DNA of 64,000 bases from an uncultured Oscillospiraceae bacterium (GCA_944385035.1 CALWVV010000010.1:1-64000), one strand, 5' to 3'. Counted from the stretch's first letter, positions 24,483 through 32,575 are shown. The notes: a model not told the origin generated them from the letters alone. Numbers and translations are program-made.

Positions 24483-26174
24483 ATGAAAGTAGTAATCGTT
24501 GGAGGTGTGGCGGGCGGAGCCACCGCCGCTGCCCGCATTCGCCGCTTGGATGAACAGGCGGAAATTGTGATTTTTGAGCGCTCCGGCTTTGTGTCCTACG
24601 CCAACTGCGGTTTGCCCTATTATATCGGCGGTGTCATTACCGACCAGCGGGAGCTGACCCTCCAGACGCCGGAGAGCTTTTTTGCCCGGTTCCGGATCGA
24701 TGTGCGGGTGCGCCATGAGGTGACTGCGCTCCACCCGGAGAGGAAGACCGTCTCGGTCACAAATTTGGAGACAGGGGAGCAGTTTGAAGAGCACTATGAT
24801 AAGCTTTTGCTGTCCCCTGGAGCCAGACCTACCCAGCCGCCGCTGGCTGGAGCGGAGGGGGAGCGGATCTTCACCCTGCGCACGGTGGAAGATACCCTGC
24901 GTATTCGCCGGTTTGTGGAGCAGCAGCGGCCGAAATCTGCGGTGCTGGCCGGCGGCGGTTTTATCGGCCTGGAGATGGCGGAGAATCTGCGGGAGCTGGG
25001 GCTGGAGGTCACTATAGTCCAGCGTACCGACCAGGTACTGCCGCCGCTGGACTACGATATGGCTGCCCAGCTGCATACACTTCTGCGCAGCCACGGGGTA
25101 CACCTGAAGCTGGGCAGCGCTGTGGCGGGTTTTGAGCACAGTGGTGAACAGGTCACTACCCTGCTGGAAGGGGAGCAGCCCCTGTATTCTGATATGGTGC
25201 TGCTGGCCATCGGCGTGACCCCAGACACCAGACTTGCCCAGGCGGCCGGGCTGACGCTGGGACAGAAGGGGGCCATCCGGGTAAACGAACGGATGGAGAC
25301 CTCCCTGCCGGATATCTACGCTGTGGGGGATGCGGTGGAGGTAGAGCATTTTGTGACCAAGGACCGGGCGGTGGTTGCGCTGGCCGGCCCAGCAAACCGC
25401 CAGGGGCGCATTGCCGCGGATAATATCTGCGGTGGGGATAGCCGCTATTCCGGCGCCCAGGGTTCGTCCGTCATCAAGCTGTTTGAACTGACCGCAGCGT
25501 CTACTGGACTTAATGAGAGAAGTGCCCAGGCTGCCGGCATTGATTATGACAAGGTGGTGTTATCCCCGGAAAACCACGCCTCTTACTACCCTGGGTCAGA
25601 GACCATGACCCTGAAGGTGCTGTGGGAAAAGGGCACACTGCGCCTGCTGGGAGCCCAGATCGTGGGCCGGACCGGGGTGGATAAGCGCATCGATGTGCTG
25701 GCCACTGCCATTCGCGGCGGCATGAAAGCCACCGAGCTGGCAGAACTGGATCTGGCCTATGCGCCGCCTTATTCCTCTGCCAAAGACCCAGTCAATATGG
25801 CCGGGTTTATGATCGAAAACATTGTCCAGGGGAGAGTGAAGCAGATTCATTGGCAGCAGATCGATTCCCTTCCCAGGGACGGAAGTGTTACCCTGTTGGA
25901 TACCCGGACCGCGTGGGAGTATCAAAGGGGCCATGTGGAAGGGTTCATCAATCTTCCGGTGGACGAGCTGCGGGAGCGGCTGGGAGAGCTGGATCCTGCC
26001 AAACCGGTGTATGTCATGTGTCAGACGGGCTTGCGCAGCTATGTGGCCAGCCAGCTTCTGACTCAACACGGATTTGATTGCTATAACTTCTCTGGGGGCT
26101 ACCGCTTTTATGAGATGGTGACCCGAGAGCGTCTGGCCTGTGCCTCCAGCTATCCCTGCGGAATGGAACGATAA
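24483..26174 (+). CDS. CoA-disulfide reductase-rhodanese fusion (CoADR-RHD)
   Basis: 563-residue FAD- and NAD(P)H-dependent oxidoreductase. N-terminal FAD site VVIVGGVAGGATAAARIRR; single active-site Cys42 in SYANCGLPYY, as in CoA-disulfide reductases; a second Rossmann motif GGGFIGLEMAENL; dimerisation domain; then a C-terminal rhodanese domain (from about residue 455) with catalytic Cys513 in CQTGLRS. Fused enzymes of this kind reduce CoA persulfides or polysulfides, so a role in sulfane-sulfur or oxidative stress handling is likely. Coupled to the rhodanese gene upstream. Confidence 0.92.
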   Translation: MKVVIVGGVAGGATAAARIRRLDEQAEIVIFERSGFVSYANCGLPYYIGGVITDQRELTLQTPESFFARFRIDVRVRHEVTALHPERKTVSVTNLETGEQFEEHYDKLLLSPGARPTQPPLAGAEGERIFTLRTVEDTLRIRRFVEQQRPKSAVLAGGGFIGLEMAENLRELGLEVTIVQRTDQVLPPLDYDMAAQLHTLLRSHGVHLKLGSAVAGFEHSGEQVTTLLEGEQPLYSDMVLLAIGVTPDTRLAQAAGLTLGQKGAIRVNERMETSLPDIYAVGDAVEVEHFVTKDRAVVALAGPANRQGRIAADNICGGDSRYSGAQGSSVIKLFELTAASTGLNERSAQAAGIDYDKVVLSPENHASYYPGSETMTLKVLWEKGTLRLLGAQIVGRTGVDKRIDVLATAIRGGMKATELAELDLAYAPPYSSAKDPVNMAGFMIENIVQGRVKQIHWQQIDSLPRDGSVTLLDTRTAWEYQRGHVEGFINLPVDELRERLGELDPAKPVYVMCQTGLRSYVASQLLTQHGFDCYNFSGGYRFYEMVTRERLACASSYPCGMER

Positions 26175-26180
26175 AAGAGA

Positions 26181-26218
26181 AGCGGCGAAACGATGCCATC
26201 GTTTCGCCGCTTTTTTTT
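26181..26218. terminator. Bidirectional terminator between the CoADR gene and the DUF134-NifX gene
   Basis: Stem AGCGGCGAAACGA / TCGTTTCGCCGCT (26181-26193 with 26199-26211), with eight T on the plus strand; the convergent gene ends 4 nt downstream, so it can serve both. Confidence 0.85.
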
Positions 26219-26221
26219 AAT

Positions 26222-26623
26222 TTAGTGTCCGCAGTGGTGCTCCCCGCACCCGTGCTCCCCACAGTGGTGGTCGCTGCCATGGTGCTCCTCGTGGTGGCTG
26301 CACATAACGTCGGGGTTAAATTCCAGCTTCCCGGACAGAAGAGCCTCTACTGCCTGGTCTGCCTGTCCGGACACTCCACCATAGAGCTTGATTCCAGACG
26401 CTTCCAGAGCGGTTCGGGCGCCGCCGCCGATCCCGCCGCAGATAAGCGCATCCACACCCAAAGCGCTTAGGACGCCGGCCAGAGCTCCGTGGCCGCTGCC
26501 GTTGGTATCCACCACCTGGGAGGAGAGGATCTTTCCCTCCTGCACATCGTAGAGCTTGAACTGCTCGGTGTGGCCGAAATGCTGAAAAATACATCCATTT
26601 TCATAGGTAACTGCGATTCTCAT
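26222..26623 (-). other. Possible internal translation start giving the NifX domain alone (133 residues)
   Basis: On the minus strand AAAGGAGA (26631-26638) lies 7 nt before an in-frame ATG (26623), exactly at the start of the NifX domain (MRIAVTYENG). It is as good as the site of the full gene. It may be the remnant of formerly separate genes or may still yield a second, short product. Confidence 0.6.
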
Positions 26624-26992
26624 AGTATGATCTCCTTTTGTTGTTATGCTCTGAAATGCTTCTCGGAAACAGCCGCCGCATTGGCCCGCGCCGGGGGCAC
26701 CATCGCACAGCAGAACGTCACCGCCAGCAATGCGCAGGGGCCTGCCTTCCACCAGCATGTCTGCCAGTTTTTTGCGGGCCTGTGCGTAAATCTGCTGTAC
26801 GGTAGTGCGGGCCACTGCCATGCGAAGGCCGCACTCTTCCTGGGAGAGTCCCTCCCGGTCGATAAGGCGAAGGGCCTCGTACTCGTCCACGGTCAGGATG
26901 ATTTCCTGTCCCGGCATCTCCTCACCGGTGGGAACGAAGCCCTGGGACAGAGGAGCGTGACAGACCCGGCGGCACTTACGGGGTCTGGCCAT
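26222..26992 (-). CDS. DUF134 DNA-binding domain fused to a NifX/NifB-type metal-cluster protein
   Basis: 256 residues. The N-terminal half is a DUF134 protein (MARPRKCRRV, then a sigma-region-4-like helix-turn-helix LSQEECGLRMAVARTTVQQI); the second half is a dinitrogenase iron-molybdenum cofactor (NifX) domain (MRIAVTYENGCIFQHFGHTE, VDALICGGIGGGAR). It ends in a His/Cys-rich tail. The two domains are usually separate neighbouring genes. A complete internal ribosome site and ATG sit at the junction (see separate feature). The ATG at 26992 is chosen over 26998 by its 7-nt distance to AAGGAGG. An inverted repeat overlaps its promoter, suggesting autoregulation. Confidence 0.88.
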   Translation of the reverse strand: MARPRKCRRVCHAPLSQGFVPTGEEMPGQEIILTVDEYEALRLIDREGLSQEECGLRMAVARTTVQQIYAQARKKLADMLVEGRPLRIAGGDVLLCDGAPGAGQCGGCFREAFQSITTKGDHTMRIAVTYENGCIFQHFGHTEQFKLYDVQEGKILSSQVVDTNGSGHGALAGVLSALGVDALICGGIGGGARTALEASGIKLYGGVSGQADQAVEALLSGKLEFNPDVMCSHHEEHHGSDHHCGEHGCGEHHCGH

Positions 26993-27021
26993 GAACATAC
27001 CTCCTTTGATCGGTTACCATT

Positions 27022-27069
27022 AGCATAGCATTTTTATGGCATATGTCAAGAATAATTTTTGACATATGC
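27022..27069 (-). promoter_or_regulatory. Promoter of the DUF134-NifX gene with overlapping inverted repeat
   Basis: Minus-strand TTGACA (27044-27049), 16-nt spacer, TATGCT (27022-27027). An 11-bp perfect inverted repeat, GCATATGTCAA (27039-27049) and TTGACATATGC (27059-27069) with a 9-nt gap, covers the -35 box: a likely operator. Confidence 0.7.
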
Positions 27070-27082
27070 TATAAATAAAAGT

Positions 27083-27109
27083 CCCCTCTGAGGATGTTTC
27101 TCAGAGGGG
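27083..27109 (-). terminator. Terminator after the anti-sigma factor gene
   Basis: Stem CCCCTCTGAG / CTCAGAGGGG (27083-27092 with 27100-27109); read on the minus strand it is followed by ACTTTTATTT. Confidence 0.7.
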
Positions 27110-27114
27110 GAATG

Positions 27115-27924
27115 TTATTCCGCTGAACGCCCGTAGTGGTGGCCGCCTCCCTGACCATAGTGATGGCCGCTGCCCGGACTGTTTCCCTGCTCCAGAGGCC
27201 CGGAACCCTGCTGGCTAGTTTCGATGTTCTCCTCCTGAATGCCGCTGTCGGAGGCGGAAAGGTCAGCGATGAGCTGACGAATTTCCCGCATGGTCATGGT
27301 TTGGACCTGCTGGGGCGTGATCTCCGGATCCAGGGCAAGAAGTTCCAGGTAGGCCTGGTATTTTCCATAGGACAATCCGGCGTGGTGGGCGTCTTCCAGC
27401 TCTGCTCCGTCTGCGGCATAGCAGTGAGCTTGGCCGTGGCCGGCAGTACAGGCCTGTACCCCAGCTAAAAGGGCCTCTTGGCGCTGCGTGTCATCGTCTA
27501 CTACGGCGATGGACAAAAGTTCCTGCCTGGCCAGGCAATCTGCCACGGTGTCGCTGCTGAGGATCTCCTCCAGTGCGTCCTGGTAGTTGAGAAATTGCAC
27601 CGACAGGGAGTCGGCCAGGGTTTGGCCATCCTCATTGTAGCCCTCTACGGAGATGACCCGGTCAAAGCGGTTGAGTTCCAGTTCCAGAGAGGGGTTAATA
27701 TCGATGCTGATAACCGAGACAGGAGTGAACCAGGCACGCCACAGTCCCAGGCAGACCACCAGCAGCAGGCAAGCGGCCAGAGAGAGCAGGGGACGGTAAT
27801 AGGGGACGGCGGCACGGGCGCGCTGGTAACCGTTGGTCTGTTTATAGAGATAGGAGAGGGTGTCTTCCTTCAAAGCCTGTTCCGCCCGGATCTGGCCGAA
27901 GGCCTCTTTCAGCGCGTCATTCAC
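27115..27924 (-). CDS. RsgI-like membrane anti-sigma factor
   Basis: 269 residues with a cytoplasmic N terminus, one membrane helix (LLSLAACLLLVVCLGLW, about residues 46-62) and an extracellular part that begins with the RsgI-type motif SIDINPSLELELNRFDRV. The tail is Gly/His-rich (GHHYGQGGGHHYG). Such proteins hold an ECF or SigI-type sigma factor inactive until an outside signal arrives. The GTG at 27924 is 8 nt after GGGAGG and overlaps the end of the sigma gene by 8 nt, the coupling expected for a sigma/anti-sigma pair. Confidence 0.82.
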   Translation of the reverse strand: MNDALKEAFGQIRAEQALKEDTLSYLYKQTNGYQRARAAVPYYRPLLSLAACLLLVVCLGLWRAWFTPVSVISIDINPSLELELNRFDRVISVEGYNEDGQTLADSLSVQFLNYQDALEEILSSDTVADCLARQELLSIAVVDDDTQRQEALLAGVQACTAGHGQAHCYAADGAELEDAHHAGLSYGKYQAYLELLALDPEITPQQVQTMTMREIRQLIADLSASDSGIQEENIETSQQGSGPLEQGNSPGSGHHYGQGGGHHYGRSAE

Positions 27925-28399
27925 CTGTGTCACCTCCCAGTGTTTCCTTTAAAATCTGCCTTGCCCGGTTGAGCAGGGTATAGATGGTGTTGACATTCTT
28001 CCCTAAAATGTGTCCGATCTCCGGGGCGGTATATCCTTCGTAATAGTGGAGATAGACCACATCTTTATATTTGGCAGGCAGAGAGAGAACGGCCTCCAGC
28101 ACCTCGCGGTGCCGGTCCTTCAGGGGGGCGGGCTGCTCTAGAATCTGATCCAGGGGGACCGTGTTTTTGCGGAAAAAGCTTTTCAGCAGGTCTTTACAGG
28201 CGTTAATGGTCACCCGGATGAACCAGGCTTTTTCGTGTTCGGGGCTTTCAAACGATGCGCTGCTGAGGACATATTTCAAAAACACCGTTTGAAATATGTC
28301 CTCGGTATCGGCATAGTTTTTCAGGTGGATCATACAGAGCCTGCGTACCATGTCAGAATATTGGTCAATGGCTCTGCGTGCCTCTTCCTCGCTGCGCAT
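27917..28399 (-). CDS. ECF-type RNA polymerase sigma factor
   Basis: 160 residues with only sigma regions 2 and 4. Region 2 contains the -10-recognising DTEDIFQTVFLKYVL, and region 4 ends in the helix-turn-helix YTAPEIGHILGKNVNTIYTL. Region 3 is missing, as in extracytoplasmic-function sigma factors. Its stop overlaps the start of the RsgI-like anti-sigma gene; the secreted repeat protein gene ends 18 nt upstream, so the three form one operon and the repeat protein may be both co-regulated and sensed. Confidence 0.9.
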   Translation of the reverse strand: MRSEEEARRAIDQYSDMVRRLCMIHLKNYADTEDIFQTVFLKYVLSSASFESPEHEKAWFIRVTINACKDLLKSFFRKNTVPLDQILEQPAPLKDRHREVLEAVLSLPAKYKDVVYLHYYEGYTAPEIGHILGKNVNTIYTLLNRARQILKETLGGDTGE

Positions 28400-28417
28400 C
28401 TTACAAAACTCCGTCCC

Positions 28418-28882
28418 TTATCCGTGTCTTCCTCCGTGGTGGCCGCGGCCTGTGCCGTCCATAGGGCGGCCACCGGCCAGGTTGTCACACAGTCCGTCTC
28501 CATCTGCATCGACGAATCCGGCCCCCTGGCCACGGCCTGTGCCCATATAGTCACATACCCCGTCACCGTCTGTGTCGGTGTAGCGGCAGTTGGTGCCCAT
28601 ATAGTCGCACACTCCGTTACCGTCCGTGTCAGTGCAGCGGCAGTTGGTGCCCATATAGTCGCACACTCCGTCACCGTCTGTTTCGGTGCAGCGGCAGTTG
28701 GTGCCCATATAGTCGCACACTCCGTCGCCGTCCGTGTCGGTGTAGCGGCAATATGTGCCGTTGCCGCTGCAGATTCCGGTGCCGGCTCCCTGGCCATAGC
28801 CCCGGCCGGCGGCAAAGACGCTGGTGGTGGCAGCGGTGAGCACAAGGGCTAACGTAAGGGCTCCAAGCAATGCTTTTTTCAT
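28418..28882 (-). CDS. Secreted Asp/Gly/Cys-repeat protein (thrombospondin type 3-like calcium-binding repeats)
   Basis: 154 residues. Signal peptide MKKALLGALTLALVLTAA with cleavage likely after VFA (residue 24). Residues 43-114 are four 18-residue repeats of the type TNCRYTDTDGDGVCDYMG, then a degenerate fifth (VDADGDGLCDNLAG). DxDGDGxxD loops are classical calcium-binding loops, and the paired Cys suggest disulfides once outside the cell. The tail is Gly/His-rich. CGGAGG precedes the ATG. It is the first gene of the operon with the ECF sigma and anti-sigma genes; ligand and role unknown. Confidence 0.85.
   Translation of the reverse strand: MKKALLGALTLALVLTAATTSVFAAGRGYGQGAGTGICSGNGTYCRYTDTDGDGVCDYMGTNCRCTETDGDGVCDYMGTNCRCTDTDGNGVCDYMGTNCRYTDTDGDGVCDYMGTGRGQGAGFVDADGDGLCDNLAGGRPMDGTGRGHHGGRHG
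28541..28756 (-). repeat. Four tandem 54-nt repeats coding the Asp/Gly/Cys units
   Basis: Four copies in register encode 18 residues each; copies differ at a few bases (for example DTDGDG, ETDGDG, DTDGNG). Copy number may vary by slippage. Confidence 0.88.
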
Positions 28883-29106
28883 GGTTCATTCCTCCGTTCG
28901 TGTGTTTGGTAAGATTGCTCTTCACCATGAATACGACCGGGGGAGGGAAAACCATTCACCCGGAAAAAATTTTTTGAAAAATGTTCACCTCCATTGTATC
29001 ACATTTTATCCATAAGGGAAGGCAAAGCTTTGACAGAAGCGGGAGGGGAGCAGGGTTTCCCTTCTGGACCTGGAGGCATAGCATGGGGAGAAGGAGGGGA
29101 ACACCC

Positions 29107-29664
29107 ATGAAGAAAAGAAAGGCTCGCCGGCGGTTATGGAGGCGAATCCCACTGGCTGACAAACTGCTGCTGGCTTTTATGGCTGTGCTGTTGGTGCAGT
29201 CCGGCCATAACCTCTTTGCCAACGAGCTGGGGCGAGGAGATTCTACCGAGCTGGATGTGGTGGTCCGTACCACAGCCGCCGCCGTGTTTGGCTACTTCAT
29301 CAGTAGCGGAGTCCAGAGACAGGGGGAAAACTCCGCCTCCCCAGCACGCACCAAAATCGGCTTTACCATTGGGGAAGAGCCGCAGCCATCTGCCCGCATG
29401 GAGGCGGCGGAAGCTTCCACCGGGACAGAAGAGGTCCCGCTGCCACCTTATGAAGGGGAAACAGAACGGGAAAGAGACAGGCTGAACCAACAGATGTGGA
29501 TCGTAGGGCTCATCGGGCTGACCGCGCTGGGATTTCTGATCATGGCCAGAAACTGCGGCCAGAGTTCGCCCGAGGCTTTGGCAGCCCTGTCCCAGCTGCG
29601 GGATTTTGTTTCCGGCAGCGTGGGATTTCTCATTGCCCACGGGGGAGGGGCATCCAAACTGTAA
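29107..29664 (+). CDS. Hypothetical membrane protein, 185 residues
   Basis: Not recognised. Very basic start (KKRKARRRLWRR), a hydrophobic segment near residues 20-35, a second moderately hydrophobic segment (residues 55-68), an acidic middle with Pro and Glu (about 90-125), a clear membrane helix (MWIVGLIGLTALGFLIMA, about 130-147) and a Gly-rich end. The ATG at 29107 lies 8 nt after GGAGGGG; the frame is open further upstream but without ribosome site. Stands alone. Confidence 0.7.
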   Translation: MKKRKARRRLWRRIPLADKLLLAFMAVLLVQSGHNLFANELGRGDSTELDVVVRTTAAAVFGYFISSGVQRQGENSASPARTKIGFTIGEEPQPSARMEAAEASTGTEEVPLPPYEGETERERDRLNQQMWIVGLIGLTALGFLIMARNCGQSSPEALAALSQLRDFVSGSVGFLIAHGGGASKL

Positions 29665-29692
29665 AAAAGCCCCGTCCGCATACGGACGGGGC
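29663..29692 (-). terminator. Terminator of the minus-strand helical-bundle gene
   Basis: Stem GCCCCGTCCG / CGGACGGGGC (29669-29678 with 29683-29692, loop CATA); the A-run at 29663-29668 is a T-run on the minus strand. Confidence 0.85.
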
Positions 29693-29720
29693 CCAGTTGT
29701 GGCAAGTGGGTAAGGGAGGG

Positions 29721-30155
29721 TCAGAGATATCCCCGCACATCCACCGCCAGCCGCTCCTCCAGGTGGATCAGGCGTTTGGCGATGTCTTTGGAGGTCTCGT
29801 CGGCTGCCTTATATTCGTTCAGGTACTGGTTCAGGGATTTCACGCCCATGTTGCACCCGTCGGTCATCAGCTCGGCAACCGTCTGGTCGGAGGTGTCCAT
29901 CCCCAGCTTGACGTTGGTCTTCATCCAGGACATGCCTTTGGCAATGGGGTTGGGATTTTTGCCTTCGTCATGGTACTGGTGAAGCAGTCCCTGAATTTCG
30001 CCCTTTAGGATCTCGTGTTCCTTTTTGCACTGGGTCAGGCAGCGTTTCAGTTCGGCGCTGTGTACATACCCCAGTGTGTCGTCAATGGAGGCTACCCCCA
30101 TTTTTACCCCTGCATCGCATTCCCGCAGCAGTTTTACAGTATCCGCTTCGATCAT
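29721..30155 (-). CDS. Hypothetical helical-bundle protein (DUF2383-like)
   Basis: 144 residues, no signal peptide or membrane segment, predicted mostly alpha-helical with a heptad-like pattern (VKLLRECDAGVKMGVASIDD, later NQYLNEYKAADETSKDIA). Size and layout recall ferritin-like four-helix proteins of the DUF2383 group, but I see no clear metal-ligand set, so the family call is tentative. The ATG at 30155 lies 8 nt after AAAGGAG; the GTG at 30164 is too close. Confidence 0.7.
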   Translation of the reverse strand: MIEADTVKLLRECDAGVKMGVASIDDTLGYVHSAELKRCLTQCKKEHEILKGEIQGLLHQYHDEGKNPNPIAKGMSWMKTNVKLGMDTSDQTVAELMTDGCNMGVKSLNQYLNEYKAADETSKDIAKRLIHLEERLAVDVRGYL

Positions 30156-30242
30156 ATGCTCCACTCCTTTGCAAGCTGTGAATAGTATGTCACAGTTTTT
30201 GGCCTGTATACCGGGAATTTTGTTGAGGCAGGAGGCCGCCTC

Positions 30243-30271
30243 TTGACAATCCAGGTTCCATCATAGATAAT
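30243..30271 (+). promoter_or_regulatory. Promoter of dapL
   Basis: TTGACA (30243-30248), 17-nt spacer, GATAAT (30266-30271), about 35 nt before the dapL start codon. Confidence 0.75.
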
Positions 30272-30306
30272 AAAGTCCGAAGTTTTGGCAAAGGAGCTGT
30301 TTGCCC

Positions 30307-31524
30307 ATGGTGAAAATCAATGATAATTATTTAAAACTGCCCGGCAGCTATCTGTTTTCTGAGGTAGCCCGGCGTATTGCCGCCTATACCGCTGCCCATC
30401 CCCAGGCGAAGATCACCAAGCTGTCCATCGGTGACGTGACCCGCCCCCTGGTTCCCGCTGTTATCGAGGCTATGCACAAGGCTGTGGACGAGATGGGGAC
30501 CGCCGAGGGCTTCCATGGCTACGGCCCTGAGCAGGGGTATCCCTTCCTCCGGGAGGCCATTGCCCAGTATGACTACGCCGCCCGTGGAGTGGATATCCAG
30601 GCGGACGAGATCTTTGTGTCCGACGGCGCGAAGAGTGACTGCGGCAACATCGGTGACATCTTCGGGGTGGACAATGTGGTGGCTGTGTGCGACCCTGTGT
30701 ACCCGGTCTATGTGGACACCAACGCCATGGCCGGCCGGGCCGGTGAGTACCAGGAGGAGCTGGGCAAGTGGAATCAGCTCATCTATATGCCCTGTGTGGA
30801 GGCCAACGGTTTTTCTCCTGAGCCCCCCAAGGAGAAGGCAGACATCATCTACCTCTGCTTCCCCAACAATCCTACCGGCGCTGTGGCCAACCGGGAACAG
30901 CTGAAGGTGTGGGTGGACTATGCCAATCAGAATGGCTCTGTCATCCTCTACGATTCTGCCTATGAGGCTTTCATCACCCAGAAGGATATCCCCCACAGCA
31001 TTTTTGAGATCGAGGGAGCCCGGACCTGTGCCATTGAGTTCCGTTCCTTCTCCAAGACGGCCGGCTTCACCGGCAACCGCTGCGCCTACACCGTGGTGCC
31101 CAAGGAGCTGGAACGGGGAGGCGTCAAGCTGAACACCATGTGGAACCGCCGCCAGACGACCAAGTTTAACGGTGTACCTTATGTGGTTCAGCGGGGTGCC
31201 GCTGCCATCTATACCCCCGAGGGCCGCAAGCAGATCATGGAGAACATTGCCTACTACCAGAATAATGCCAAGATTATCCGGGAGGGACTGAGCGCCGCGG
31301 GACTTGAGTGCTTTGGCGGAGTGGATGCCCCCTACATCTGGCTGAAAACGCCTGATGGCATGGGCTCCTGGGATTTCTTCGACCTGGTACTGGATAAGGC
31401 CAATGTGGCCACTACACCTGGTGCTGGCTTCGGCCCCAGCGGTGAGGGTTACATCCGTCTGACCGCCTTTGGTGAGACAGAGGCGACCCGCCAGGCGGTG
31501 GAGCGCATCAAGACCATGCTGTAA
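30307..31524 (+). CDS. dapL: LL-diaminopimelate aminotransferase (DapL)
   Basis: PLP enzyme that makes LL-diaminopimelate directly from tetrahydrodipicolinate and glutamate, a short route to lysine and peptidoglycan used by Clostridia and some other anaerobes. 405 residues; [20 protein letters not shown] at the start is the DapL signature, the PLP lysine is K250 in [12 protein letters not shown], and [10 protein letters not shown] is the cofactor-pocket motif. The ATG at 30307 gives the family N terminus; the TTG at 30301 is less likely. It has its own promoter and terminator. Confidence 0.95.
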   Translation: MVKINDNYLKLPGSYLFSEVARRIAAYTAAHPQAKITKLSIGDVTRPLVPAVIEAMHKAVDEMGTAEGFHGYGPEQGYPFLREAIAQYDYAARGVDIQADEIFVSDGAKSDCGNIGDIFGVDNVVAVCDPVYPVYVDTNAMAGRAGEYQEELGKWNQLIYMPCVEANGFSPEPPKEKADIIYLCFPNNPTGAVANREQLKVWVDYANQNGSVILYDSAYEAFITQKDIPHSIFEIEGARTCAIEFRSFSKTAGFTGNRCAYTVVPKELERGGVKLNTMWNRRQTTKFNGVPYVVQRGAAAIYTPEGRKQIMENIAYYQNNAKIIREGLSAAGLECFGGVDAPYIWLKTPDGMGSWDFFDLVLDKANVATTPGAGFGPSGEGYIRLTAFGETEATRQAVERIKTML

Positions 31525-31540
31525 AATAGATTGCTGTCTC

Positions 31541-31568
31541 AGCGGGTGCCGTACTTGCGGCGCCCGCT
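31541..31568 (+). terminator. Terminator after dapL, overlapping the next promoter
   Basis: Stem AGCGGGTGCCG / CGGCGCCCGCT (31541-31551 with 31558-31568), followed by TTCTTTT. The right arm overlaps the TTGCGG box of the next promoter. Confidence 0.7.
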
Positions 31569-31583
31569 TTCTTTTGATATAAT
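31555..31583 (+). promoter_or_regulatory. Promoter of the LysR-type gene
   Basis: TTGCGG (31555-31560), 17-nt spacer, perfect TATAAT (31578-31583), about 60 nt upstream of the start codon. Confidence 0.7.
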
Positions 31584-31642
31584 AAAACACCTATATCAAG
31601 CCCGCTGTGTCCCGGTTGGCTTGACGGAGGAAGAGGTGTCCT

Positions 31643-32575
31643 ATGTTTATCAAGAACCCGGAATACTTTATTACGATTGTCAAGGAGCGGAGTATCTCCC
31701 ACGCGGCGGAACGGCTGTATCTGTCCCAGCCTTATTTAAGCCAATATCTGGCCAAGCTGGAGAACAGCCTGGGGGTGGTGCTGCTGGACCGCTCCCATAC
31801 ACCTTTGAAGCTTACCGAGGCAGGGGAGCTTTTCTATGCCTATTTGGAGCGGCAGGACTATTTGGACCGGCAGCTGGTCAGCGATTTGCGGGATCTGCGC
31901 AACAAGAAGCGGCCGGTGCTCCATCTGGGCGTGTCCCCCTGGCGCGGGTCGGTGCTCCTGCCCGAGGTGCTGCCCATATTTGAAGAGCACTATCCCGATG
32001 TGCAGGTCATTTTACACGAAGCCCCAGTCCCTGAACTGGAGGAGCTTGCTGTGGGCGGCGTGGTGGACTTTTGTCTTATGCAGATCCCCGACAATCTCAC
32101 CGAGCTGAGTTATGAGACTGTTATGCGGGAGCATGTTTTTCTGGTGGGACACCGGGACCACCCTCTGTTGGAGGGGCTGGAGAGCAGCTATGAGGCACCA
32201 AAACCCTTCCCGGACCTTCGCTTGTTGGAGCGGGAGCGGCTCATCATGCTGCCTTCGGACTGGCGGCTGAGCAAGCTTCTGTATAATGTGTTTGCAGTGC
32301 ACAGTGTAGAGCCTCAAAATATTTTGGTGACCACTAACAATACCACTGCCATCAACCTGGCAACCGAGAAAATGGGCTTTGCCTTTTTACAGGAGAGCGG
32401 CCTTTCCCGCACTCCTTATCTGGACCGTCTGGCCTGCTTCACGGTAGGGGAGCCCGCCCTTACCTGTTCTCTGGCGGTGGTTTATAAGAAAAATGGCTTT
32501 ATTTCCCCTGCTGCCCGCACCTTTATAGATGTGACCCGAGACCACTACCGCCGGTTTGACCGGACGGTGGAATAA
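31643..32575 (+). CDS. LysR-family transcriptional regulator
   Basis: 310 residues: N-terminal winged helix-turn-helix (SISHAAERLYLSQPYLSQYL, residues about 15-35; LEKSLGV-type wing) and a two-lobed effector domain of the periplasmic-binding type from about residue 90. The promoter overlaps the dapL terminator. It does not face a divergent partner, so its target is not evident; dapL upstream and the gene of unknown function downstream are possible. Confidence 0.92.
   Translation: MFIKNPEYFITIVKERSISHAAERLYLSQPYLSQYLAKLENSLGVVLLDRSHTPLKLTEAGELFYAYLERQDYLDRQLVSDLRDLRNKKRPVLHLGVSPWRGSVLLPEVLPIFEEHYPDVQVILHEAPVPELEELAVGGVVDFCLMQIPDNLTELSYETVMREHVFLVGHRDHPLLEGLESSYEAPKPFPDLRLLERERLIMLPSDWRLSKLLYNVFAVHSVEPQNILVTTNNTTAINLATEKMGFAFLQESGLSRTPYLDRLACFTVGEPALTCSLAVVYKKNGFISPAARTFIDVTRDHYRRFDRTVE

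Noticed and set aside
28235-28852. Plus-strand frame of 205 codons opposite the repeat protein
   Set aside because: It repeats the antisense of the DxDGDG units, has no ribosome site, and the minus strand gives a signal peptide and good start.
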